Shown here piece after piece: positions 32,276-39,245 of a stretch of 39,245 bases of DNA. Both the position numbers and the translations under genes were made by a program. The DNA is from JAVKBW01 sp964352715. Its GTDB lineage: Bacteria > Pseudomonadota > Alphaproteobacteria > UBA8366 > Aestuariispiraceae. The stretch is taken from assembly GCA_964352715.1 (NCBI GenBank), contig CAYGSU010000038.1, forward strand, positions 1 to 39,245, in the 5' to 3' direction. The notes under the pieces are model-generated. The model was not told where the DNA came from and did no database searches. It worked only from the letters and a program-made list of their open reading frames with translations. Position 1 is the first letter of the stretch. The number at the start of each line of letters is the position of its first letter.

Positions 32276-35200
32276 TTGAGTTCAGTCAACGTTTTTTATC
32301 CAGCTGTTCGGTATCGCAAAATCGGGATCACCCGCAGATTGCGACCACCGGCCGGTCAAACAGGAAACAGGCGGCAGATCGTGGCTTTTGACTTGAACAT
32401 TGATCACCGGGGCAGCTTCGACCCTGCATTCGACCGGCACAAGCTCGAGATTGCTGTCGACATCACCGCTGCAGTCGCCACAGCGGGTACCGAGCAACAG
32501 GCTGTCGATGCGGCGATTGACATGCTTGCGCGGGAAACAGGCGCTGAATATGTCGAAGCATGGGGCCGACACCCCGATACCGGCACGATACTTTTTCACG
32601 AATTCTGCGATCCTGAAAACAAATCGCTCGACCTGTACCGGAAACAGACCAGGGCCGCGGCAGGCACCGGCATGCCGCCCCTGTGCGAAACGGTCTGGAA
32701 TTCCAGCACACCACGGTGGATCAGGCTCGACCCGGGCGAGACCGACCCGGCCTTTCTGCGGGCGTCCATGGCGATTGATGCAGGCTTCGGTTCAATTTTT
32801 TCTTTGCCGATCAAGACATCAAGCAACGATACCCTGTTTGTCTGCATTTTCTATTTTCTTCAGCACGACCATCAGGATGATATGCTGTGCGGCTTCCTGA
32901 CCGATATCACCGCCCGACTGGGCGAGGTGCTTCAACGCAAAAGAGTTGAAGAAAAGCTGCTCAAGCGGGAAGAACAGCTGAGCCTTATTTCAAAGCATAT
33001 GGATCAGGCGATCTGGCTGACCGACCGATGGTATGAAGAAGTGCTGTATGTCAGCCCGGCCGTTGAAGAAATCTGGGGCGTTGCCCCTAAATGCTTCTAT
33101 GAAAATACAACCCTTGAATATCTTCGACCCGTCATCGAAGAGGACAAGGCGTATGTGCATGAGACATGCAAGAAGATACCCGATGCGCCGCAAATGTTTG
33201 AATTCCGGATCAGAAAGCCGGACGGATCCGTTCGGTGGATTCAGGAAACGACGACGCCGGTGAAGGACAGCAACGGTGAGACCTCACAGATCGTCGGCGT
33301 ATCGCGCGACATTACCGACCAGAAGACATCGCGCCTTGCTCTTGCCGAAAGCGAAGAACAACTGCGGCTGATTGTAGACAATACGCAAGACACATTCTGG
33401 CTTGTCGACAGCATGGTTGAACGGCTTCTCTATATCAGCCCCAACGTGGAATGGTTGCACGGCTATACCCCGGAAGAGCTGATTTCAAATCCAGATCTCT
33501 TTTTCTATGGCGTGGTCAGCAAAAAGGACCACGAGCTGATGAAACGCCGATATGCACAGCTTGCGGAACAAGAGTGCGAATACCAGTATGAAATAGTCGC
33601 AGGCGATGGCCACCTCATTACGGCACGCGACCGGACAATACCGGTAAGAGATGAAAACGGTCAGGTGAAAATGATCGTCGGCGTAACAAGCGATATTACG
33701 CGTGAAGCCATAGCCCGGGATGAACTGACGCAGACGATCAACCGCTTCAACGTTGCCGCAGAGGCGGCAAAAATCGGTGTCTGGGAATACGTCGTTGATA
33801 GTCAGTCCCTGATCTGGGACGAAAGAATGCATGACATTTACGGCCGAACGCAGGCCGAATTTGGCGGCAAATATGAAGACTGGGCAATCAGTCTTCACCC
33901 GGAGGACAGGGAGCCTGCGGAAGCCCTGTTGCAGCATTCGATGCGCAACAAATGCCCCTTCAATGCAGAGTTCAGAATAGTTCTGAAAGATGGCGAAGTG
34001 CGTCATATCAAGGCGAATGCGACGTTTTTCTATGACGAAAAAACCGGTGAGCCCATTCAGGCGATCGGCGCAAATATCGATGTTACCGAACAACGTCGTA
34101 TCGAATGCCAGTTGAAGCAGATTCAAACGGAAGAAGCGATCGGCAAGCTTTCCGGCGGCATCGCGCATGACTTCAACAACCTGCTGACCGTGATGAAGGG
34201 AAACCTGCAACTTATCGCCCAGCAGCCAGGCATCCAGTCGGACGAAAAGATCAAGCGCTGGATTGATGCGGCGCTGGGTGCAAGTGAGCGAGGCACAAGT
34301 CTGACCCAGCGCCTGCTTGCCCATTCCCGCCAGCAGGTTCTTGAACCGAGCATTTTCAATGTGGGCGACGTTCTGCGCCAGATGCACGAACTTGCCAGCC
34401 GTACCATCGGCGATAACATTGATGTCGCCCTGACAGTTGCTGATGATCTTGCCACGATCAGAACGGATGTCGGACAGTTTGAAAACGCCGTCCTTAATCT
34501 TGTCGTCAATTCACGCGACGCAATGCCCAATGGCGGCAATCTAATCATCGAAGCGTCGAATACTACCCTTAGCGAAGAATATGCGAAACGCCATACAGAT
34601 GTCAGACCCGGCCCCTATGTTCTGATAGAGATAACAGATTCCGGGTGTGGAATTCCGGCAGATGTGCTGAAGCATGTTTTCGAGCCCTATTTCACGACCA
34701 AGGCCGTAGGCGCAGGAACCGGTCTTGGCCTGAGCATGGTCATGGGCTTTGTAAAGCAGGCGCAAGGGCATGCTTCGATTTATTCCGAGGCGGGATGCGG
34801 CACGACGGCGCGGCTGTATTTCCCGGCATATACGGGCCAGGTGAATCCGCTGGACAATCAGAGCGACGACGTGCCGATCAGCCCGATGAACCCGATCAAG
34901 ATCCTGCTGGTTGACGATGATGTTTCCGTCCGCAACACAGCGGAAAGTATTTTCAGGGAAACCGGCTTTACCGTGCTTGCCTGTTCCTCAAGCCAGGAAG
35001 CGGTATCTCTGCTGACTGGGCATGACGATATCGATCTGCTGTTTACCGACCTTGTCATGCCGGGTGGCATGAACGGTCTGGAGCTTGCCGAAAAGTGCAG
35101 GCAGATGAAACCGGAGATCAAGGTTATCTTCACCTCCGGTTACGCGGAAGGCGCATTGCGAAGAATGGGTGTTGCAAACCAGCCCGGCGTCTGGATTGCC

Positions 35201-35284
35201 AAACCATATGACACAAACAACCTTCTGTCGGTTATCTTCCGGGTTCTTCAGCCTTCGGGCGCCGCAGAATCGACTCCGGTCTGA
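32276..35284 (+). CDS. Hybrid sensor histidine kinase with GAF, three PAS domains and a receiver
   Basis: A 1002-residue hybrid kinase with no clear transmembrane segments, so probably cytosolic. Order: GAF-like at about 60-215, PAS 1 at about 220-350 (ending SQIVGVSRDITDQK), PAS 2 at about 352-482 (ending MIVGVTSDITREA), PAS 3 at about 485-615 (ending IGANIDVTEQR). The phosphoacceptor His631 lies in GGIAHDFNNLL. The ATPase domain has an N box (FENAVLNLVVNSRDAMPNGG), a G1 box (ITDSGCGIPADV) and a G2 box (GAGTGLGLSM). The receiver at about 875-995 has phosphoacceptor Asp925 in FTDLVMPGGM and Lys in AKPYD. The TTG start at 32276 is uncertain; a GTG at 32381 would give a slightly shorter protein and removes a basic stretch (TRRLRPPAGQTGNRRQ). 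Confidence 0.87.
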   Translation: MSSVNVFYPAVRYRKIGITRRLRPPAGQTGNRRQIVAFDLNIDHRGSFDPAFDRHKLEIAVDITAAVATAGTEQQAVDAAIDMLARETGAEYVEAWGRHPDTGTILFHEFCDPENKSLDLYRKQTRAAAGTGMPPLCETVWNSSTPRWIRLDPGETDPAFLRASMAIDAGFGSIFSLPIKTSSNDTLFVCIFYFLQHDHQDDMLCGFLTDITARLGEVLQRKRVEEKLLKREEQLSLISKHMDQAIWLTDRWYEEVLYVSPAVEEIWGVAPKCFYENTTLEYLRPVIEEDKAYVHETCKKIPDAPQMFEFRIRKPDGSVRWIQETTTPVKDSNGETSQIVGVSRDITDQKTSRLALAESEEQLRLIVDNTQDTFWLVDSMVERLLYISPNVEWLHGYTPEELISNPDLFFYGVVSKKDHELMKRRYAQLAEQECEYQYEIVAGDGHLITARDRTIPVRDENGQVKMIVGVTSDITREAIARDELTQTINRFNVAAEAAKIGVWEYVVDSQSLIWDERMHDIYGRTQAEFGGKYEDWAISLHPEDREPAEALLQHSMRNKCPFNAEFRIVLKDGEVRHIKANATFFYDEKTGEPIQAIGANIDVTEQRRIECQLKQIQTEEAIGKLSGGIAHDFNNLLTVMKGNLQLIAQQPGIQSDEKIKRWIDAALGASERGTSLTQRLLAHSRQQVLEPSIFNVGDVLRQMHELASRTIGDNIDVALTVADDLATIRTDVGQFENAVLNLVVNSRDAMPNGGNLIIEASNTTLSEEYAKRHTDVRPGPYVLIEITDSGCGIPADVLKHVFEPYFTTKAVGAGTGLGLSMVMGFVKQAQGHASIYSEAGCGTTARLYFPAYTGQVNPLDNQSDDVPISPMNPIKILLVDDDVSVRNTAESIFRETGFTVLACSSSQEAVSLLTGHDDIDLLFTDLVMPGGMNGLELAEKCRQMKPEIKVIFTSGYAEGALRRMGVANQPGVWIAKPYDTNNLLSVIFRVLQPSGAAESTPV

Positions 35285-35323
35285 CGGGTATTTACCGTCG
35301 AGAAAGAAAGTGGATTTCCAACC

Positions 35324-35740
35324 ATGAACAAACTGAACATCCTGGTACTGGACGATGACGGCGCGGTCGCGCAGCTCGTTTCAGACTTTATCGACATGGC
35401 CGGTCATCAATCCACGATGGCGACATGCTACTCGCAGTTTAAGGAAAAGATGCGGGAACAGAGCTTCGATGCGATTATCATGGATATGTGCATGCCGGAC
35501 CACGATGCGGTCGAGTATCTGCGCAATCTCAGCAGTATCGCCTATAAAGGCGCTGTCGTGGTGATAACCGGTTTCGACACACGGCTGCGCCAGACGGTCG
35601 AACACTATGGCGAGGCGCTTGGCCTTACCATCGTCTCCGGTCTGAGCAAGCCCATCGACCGCACCGCGCTGACCGATTTCATGGCCGGTCAGCTTGCCAT
35701 GCTCACACTTGACGACCGGTCGGCGGGGGCGGCGGACTAG
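35324..35740 (+). CDS. Single-domain response regulator
   Basis: A 138-residue protein consisting of a receiver domain only. The acidic pocket is LDDDG (Asp10-Asp12), the phosphoacceptor Asp54 is in IIMDMCMPD, Thr is in VITGFD near 81, and Lys is in GLSKPID near 109. A short tail follows without an output domain. It is 39 bases after the hybrid kinase and on the same strand, so it is the likely partner or phosphate sink of that kinase. CheY-like signalling to another protein is possible, but no motility genes are near. Confidence 0.9.
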   Translation: MNKLNILVLDDDGAVAQLVSDFIDMAGHQSTMATCYSQFKEKMREQSFDAIIMDMCMPDHDAVEYLRNLSSIAYKGAVVVITGFDTRLRQTVEHYGEALGLTIVSGLSKPIDRTALTDFMAGQLAMLTLDDRSAGAAD

Positions 35741-35771
35741 CCTTCCCGAGACCAAGGGCAGCGGTCATCAA

Positions 35772-37037
35772 TCAGCCGTCCAGCGCCTGCGCCGCCGCCG
35801 CGATGGCGGCTTCGGTCTGCGCCAGATCGTCCTCGGTAAGCGCCAGCGACGGATAGGTCTTTCCGGCTGACTTGAACACCCCGTTCTGCCGCAGCAGCGC
35901 GTTGAACCTTGCATTCTTCGTCTTGTCGCCGGCGGCCGTGTCACGATAGTCACGCACGGTCCGGTCGATGAAGATCACATCGAACAGGGTCGGGTGACCG
36001 ACAACCCGGTGGGCATGGCCCGCCGCGTCAAGATGCCTTGAAAAGGCCGCCATCAGCCGTTCACCGCTGGCGCGCAACCGGTCGTACTGGCCGGGACGGC
36101 GCAGAATTTCCATTGTCTTCAGGCCCGCGACTGCGGCGACCGGGTTGCCGCTGAGGGTGCCGAGCTGCATCAGGAACCCTTCGGCCCCCACCTTCGCCTT
36201 GTCGAAATGCGCCATGATATCGGCGCGCCCGGCAATTGCGGCCAGCGGGAAGCCGCCGCCGATGATCTTCCCCAGGGTGCAGACATCCGGCGTCACGCCA
36301 TACACTTCCTGCGCACCGCCATAGGCGAATCGGAACCCGGTCACCACTTCGTCGAAAATCAGCACGATCCCGTGTTTGGTGCATTCCTCGCGCAAAGCCT
36401 CCAGAAACCCGGGGGCCGGCGGCACGATGCGCTGCAGCGGTTCGACGATGATACCGGCGATTTCGTCCGCATGCTCGCTGATCAGCGACCGCGCGAAATC
36501 GATGTCGTTGAACGGCGCGATCAGCATCTCCTGCCGCACGCTGTCGGGAATGCCCGCCGAATCGGGCACGGCGACCGGGAAGTTGACCAGCTTTTCCGGC
36601 GCCAGGCTCATCTGCGCTTCCGCCGACATGCCGTGGTATCCGCCCTCGAATTTCAGGATCTTGTCGCGACCGGTAAACGCGCGCGCCAGCCGCATGGCGT
36701 ACATGTCGGCCTCGCCGCCGGAGGAAACGTAACGGATCTGGTCAGCGCAGGCGACGGCGCGGCAGATTTCCTCCGCCAGCTCGATGCCCCGCGCGTTGTT
36801 CGCGAAGAACGTCATGCCCTTGCCGAGCTGTTCCGTCACCGCCTCGATCACTTCCGGATGTCCGTGGCCGAGCAGCATCGGGCCGGAGCCGATCAGGTAG
36901 TCGATGTATTCGTTGCCATCCTCGTCCCAGACCCGCGAGCCCCTTCCTTCACGAATCACGATGCCCGGATCGAAATTGCCGAAACCGCCAGCCGGCAGAA
37001 CCTTGCGGGCGCGTTCAATCAGAATTGTCTGGTCCAT
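35772..37037 (-). CDS. Class III aminotransferase, glutamate-1-semialdehyde aminomutase-like
   Basis: A 421-residue PLP enzyme of the ornithine-aminotransferase-like class III family. The active-site Lys257 is in LGKIIGGGFPLAA, and the cofactor Asp is in IFDEVVTGFR near residue 228. The blocks GGEADMYAMRLARAFTGRDKI and FEGGYHG resemble HemL-type proteins, but the neighbourhood is catabolic and the canonical GTEATMSA reads GGEADMYA. It is therefore more probably an aminotransferase or aminomutase of a catabolic route than the haem enzyme. It lies 11 bases after an enolase-superfamily gene, on the same strand as two tandem enzymes of that family. The amino donor and acceptor cannot be inferred. 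Confidence 0.87.
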   Translation of the reverse strand: MDQTILIERARKVLPAGGFGNFDPGIVIREGRGSRVWDEDGNEYIDYLIGSGPMLLGHGHPEVIEAVTEQLGKGMTFFANNARGIELAEEICRAVACADQIRYVSSGGEADMYAMRLARAFTGRDKILKFEGGYHGMSAEAQMSLAPEKLVNFPVAVPDSAGIPDSVRQEMLIAPFNDIDFARSLISEHADEIAGIIVEPLQRIVPPAPGFLEALREECTKHGIVLIFDEVVTGFRFAYGGAQEVYGVTPDVCTLGKIIGGGFPLAAIAGRADIMAHFDKAKVGAEGFLMQLGTLSGNPVAAVAGLKTMEILRRPGQYDRLRASGERLMAAFSRHLDAAGHAHRVVGHPTLFDVIFIDRTVRDYRDTAAGDKTKNARFNALLRQNGVFKSAGKTYPSLALTEDDLAQTEAAIAAAAQALDG

Positions 37038-37048
37038 GACTGGTTTCC

Positions 37049-38152
37049 TTAATCGAAAATGGCGACGGGGTTTCCGAGCAGGTCGAGGTCCGGCGTAATT
37101 CCAAGACCAACCCCCTCGGGCGGGGTGATGAAACCGTCAACTCGGCCGGGCGCGGCGGGATCAAGTCTGGGCGATACATAATGCGACAGATCGCACACAT
37201 TCAACACCGCCGCCGGCGCGGTGGCTGCGGCGAGATGCAATGAGGCGGCCGTTGTAATGTCAGTTCCCCATGTGTCCTCAATGCACATTTTCGCGCCGAG
37301 ATACTGGCACAGATCCCGGGCACGCCTTGCCGCGCCGGGTCCACCGAATTTTGATGTCTTGATCGCCACTGCATCCATGCAGCCGAAACGATAGGCTTCC
37401 AGAAGCGACGCCGTATCATGGGCGTTTTCATCCAGCTTCATGGGAAGTCCGGTGGTTTTTCTGACCTCGGCACAATCGGCAATGGTCGCACAGGGTTGTT
37501 CAAGCATGACATCGAGATGGCCCGCAGCACGCCCCACCCGAATGGCCTCCAGTCGCGAGGCGCCGCAGTTCCAGTCACCATAGACCAGAGGACCTGGGCC
37601 GACCGCCTCCCGCACCTTGGTCAGCCGTTCCACGTCTGCCTGCCAATCGGCATCGGCGCCAAGCTTCGCCTGAAACTGGCGGATGCCCTCGCTGAAGGCA
37701 TCCTTGGCCATGCGCGCCATCTCGTCAGGCGATACACAGGTTATCGAATGATAGAGCGGCAGAGCGGATGCCTGCCGCCCGCCGAGAAGGGCATATAGCG
37801 GCAGACCGGCCACCTTGCCGGTGATGTCCCACAGCGCCATGTCGAGAACCGACTTTGCATAGGCATGCCCCGGCAGATGCGCGTCGGCACGCGCCATCAG
37901 CGCCTCCGGCCCGACAGGGTCCGCACCGAGAAGTATGGGTGCAAGCTCCTCAATTGCGGGCATGACGCCATTTGCATAGGCCGGCAGATAATGCGGGATC
38001 GGGCAAACCTCACCCCAGCCGCTGGTGCCGGTATCCGTGTCGATACAGAGGATGATGCTGTCTACCGTCGCGCAGGTTTTCCCAGCGGCCATGTAATATG
38101 TTTCGTGACTGGTAAGCGGCAGCTTCCAGAGGGTCAGCCCGGTGATTTTCAT
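37049..38152 (-). CDS. Mandelate racemase/muconate lactonizing enzyme family protein (MLE subgroup)
   Basis: A 367-residue enolase-superfamily enzyme. The start at ATG 38152 is chosen because the upstream gene ends with a four-base ATGA overlap there; a longer frame to 38320 has no family similarity. The capping domain has the MKITGLTLWKLPL start and the GWGEVCPIPHYLPAY loop. In the barrel, a Lys is in QAKLGAD, the metal ligands are in GDWNCG (Asp), MLEQPC (Glu) and KLDEN (Asp), and the second Lys region is VAIKTSKFGG. Two-lysine members of this subgroup racemise, epimerise or dehydrate; relatives include cis-3-hydroxy-L-proline dehydratase and 4-hydroxyproline-betaine epimerase. The IEDTWGTDITTAA and GVGLGITPDLDLLGNPV blocks favour this group. 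Substrate remains open. Confidence 0.87.
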   Translation of the reverse strand: MKITGLTLWKLPLTSHETYYMAAGKTCATVDSIILCIDTDTGTSGWGEVCPIPHYLPAYANGVMPAIEELAPILLGADPVGPEALMARADAHLPGHAYAKSVLDMALWDITGKVAGLPLYALLGGRQASALPLYHSITCVSPDEMARMAKDAFSEGIRQFQAKLGADADWQADVERLTKVREAVGPGPLVYGDWNCGASRLEAIRVGRAAGHLDVMLEQPCATIADCAEVRKTTGLPMKLDENAHDTASLLEAYRFGCMDAVAIKTSKFGGPGAARRARDLCQYLGAKMCIEDTWGTDITTAASLHLAAATAPAAVLNVCDLSHYVSPRLDPAAPGRVDGFITPPEGVGLGITPDLDLLGNPVAIFD

Positions 38153-39245
38153 TTCTGAACTCCATATACCGCTACCGGGTCGCCCAGCGCGTCTTCGTCG
38201 GGGTGCACACCAAGACCCGGCGCTTCGGGCAGGTGCAGATGACCGTCCTTGTTGCGCGGCCCGCGTCCGCCGGCGATATCCACGGTCAGCATATCCTGAC
38301 AGGCCCAGACCGCATGGCAATTTTCGTCCGGAATAGTCGCGGCCAGATGCAGCGCTTCGGTATCGGCCAGCACTGACCCGCCGGTCGCCATCACGAACAT
38401 GTCGATGCCATGGGCCAGCGCGATGTCACGCATCCGCGCCGCCTTGGTCAGCCCGCCGACGCGGTTGAGCTTGATGCCGAAGACCTCGGCCAGCCCGTCA
38501 CGCGCGATCCGGGCCGCATCCTGCAGGGTAACGAGGCTTTCATCGACCGAGACCGGCGCGGCATGCTTGCCGCAAATCGCGGCGATATCGTCGAGCGTTT
38601 CGCAGGGCTGCTCGAACATGACATGCAGGTCTTCCGTCGCGTGCATCACGCGCAGCGCCTGCTGTCGGGTCCAGCCCCGGTTGACGTCATAGAGCATGAT
38701 TTCACCCGGCCGCCTTATGCTTTCCACATCGCGGATGCGGGCGATATCGCGGTCGACATCGCCGCCGATCTTGACGGAATGGGCAACATAGCCGCGGGCG
38801 CGATACCGCTCGATCACCGCCCGGGTTTCCTCCGCCGTCTTGGCCCCGATGGAAGACGCAATCGGTTTTGGCGTGCGCGACCCGCCGCCCATCAGATCGG
38901 CAATCGGCAGACCGGCGGCCAGACCCGCAATGTCCCAGCAGGCCATGTCGATGGGCGATTTTGCGTAGAGATGGCCGGGTAGCGCCAGATCCATCGCGCG
39001 CTCGACCATCAGAACCTTGCGCGGATCGAGACCCAGCACGAACGGCGCCATGGTTTCGATGCCGGCCCGGATACCGGGCCCATGCGCCGGCACGTAAGTG
39101 TGACCCCATGGTGTGCCCTCGCCCCAGCCGGTGATGCCGGCATCGGTCTCGAGCTTCACGAATGTGGCGTCAATGGATTCGTATTTCAGTCTTCCACCCG
39201 ACAACCAGTAGGGATGGTCCAGCGGCAGGTTAACCGCCCAGACGG
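38149..39245 (-). CDS. Mandelate racemase/muconate lactonizing enzyme family protein (MLE subgroup), N terminus beyond window
   Basis: An enolase-superfamily enzyme whose frame is still open at the window edge. The conventional internal start (TTG 39204) would cut off VNLPLDHPYWLSGG, which is the usual N-terminal strand, so the real start lies beyond 39245. Visible elements are GWGEGTPWG, GHLYAKSPIDMACWDIAG, Lys in HSVKIGGD, metal ligands in LYDVNRGW, MFEQPC and VSVDESL, and a second Lys in GIKLNRVGG. It resembles its downstream neighbour in the AKSxxDMAxWDI region and overlaps it by four bases, so the pair are likely paralogues made together. Probably a two-lysine epimerase or dehydratase. 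It is the first visible gene of the run that ends with the class III aminotransferase. Confidence 0.85.
   Translation of the reverse strand, partial: VWAVNLPLDHPYWLSGGRLKYESIDATFVKLETDAGITGWGEGTPWGHTYVPAHGPGIRAGIETMAPFVLGLDPRKVLMVERAMDLALPGHLYAKSPIDMACWDIAGLAAGLPIADLMGGGSRTPKPIASSIGAKTAEETRAVIERYRARGYVAHSVKIGGDVDRDIARIRDVESIRRPGEIMLYDVNRGWTRQQALRVMHATEDLHVMFEQPCETLDDIAAICGKHAAPVSVDESLVTLQDAARIARDGLAEVFGIKLNRVGGLTKAARMRDIALAHGIDMFVMATGGSVLADTEALHLAATIPDENCHAVWACQDMLTVDIAGGRGPRNKDGHLHLPEAPGLGVHPDEDALGDPVAVYGVQK

Noticed and set aside
35772..37037. Haem-pathway glutamate-1-semialdehyde aminomutase (hemL)
   Set aside because: The general fold matches, but the GTEA block is altered and the gene is coupled to catabolic enolase-superfamily genes, so the symbol was not assigned.
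38153..38320. Upstream extension of the enolase-superfamily gene at 37049
   Set aside because: The added residues are Arg/Ala-rich shadow of the preceding gene, and the ATGA overlap at 38149-38152 gives the family's normal MKIT start.
1..39245. CRISPR array, insertion sequence, prophage or rRNA genes
   Set aside because: No regularly spaced long direct repeats, transposase-like frames, phage structural genes or rRNA sequence were recognised.

Overview
The window reads as chromosome of an alphaproteobacterium, probably a marine or soil Rhodospirillales-like heterotroph known from an assembled scaffold. The basis is the moderately GC-rich sequence, an alphaproteobacterial LepA and class 2 PyrD, Tat-exported solute-binding proteins, and a high density of ABC transporters, amidases and enolase-superfamily enzymes. 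Two runs of exactly 100 N (1815-1914 and 4874-4973) are scaffold joins of unknown true length. No phage, insertion sequence, CRISPR array or rRNA was seen.

Layout. 1-2.1 kb: housekeeping pyrD (minus, cut by the window edge) divergent from lepA, whose middle is lost in the first gap. 2.2-9.4 kb: a stand-alone Tat-exported family 5 solute-binding protein with a clear terminator, a DMT permease and an MFS permease converging on the second gap, a methyltransferase plus haloacid-dehalogenase pair, a small two-helix membrane protein, tRNA-Ser(GGA), and a phosphoethanolamine-methyltransferase-like protein. 9.5-20.3 kb: an enolase-superfamily enzyme, then a divergent locus. On the minus strand are a BetI-like TetR regulator and a dimethylamine-dehydrogenase-like flavoprotein. 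On the plus strand is a seven-gene run: polyamine-type binding protein, PhyH-type dioxygenase, flavin amine oxidase (apparently starting at CTG), two permeases, ATPase and a 69-residue CxxC membrane protein.

20.3-29.8 kb: a seven-gene minus-strand operon with a dipeptide-type binding protein, two permeases, a fused double ATPase, two amidase-signature hydrolases and a GNAT acetyltransferase. It is divergent from an XRE regulator that looks leaderless. 29.9-35.7 kb: a ferritin-like protein, a PAS/GAF-LuxR regulator, a hybrid histidine kinase with three PAS domains, and a single-domain receiver. 35.8-39.2 kb: a minus-strand operon of two tandem muconate-lactonizing-type enolase-superfamily enzymes and a glutamate-1-semialdehyde-aminomutase-like aminotransferase; its first gene runs off the window.

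The common theme is scavenging of small nitrogenous compounds. The 9.5-20.3 kb locus looks like uptake and stepwise oxidative dealkylation of a methylated amine or betaine. The 20.3-28.8 kb locus looks like uptake and hydrolysis of an amide or peptide-like compound. The substrates are inferred from gene families and neighbourhood and are not proven by the sequence. The most interesting candidate system is the TetR/dimethylamine-dehydrogenase plus transporter/dioxygenase/amine-oxidase locus at 10.66-20.25 kb.
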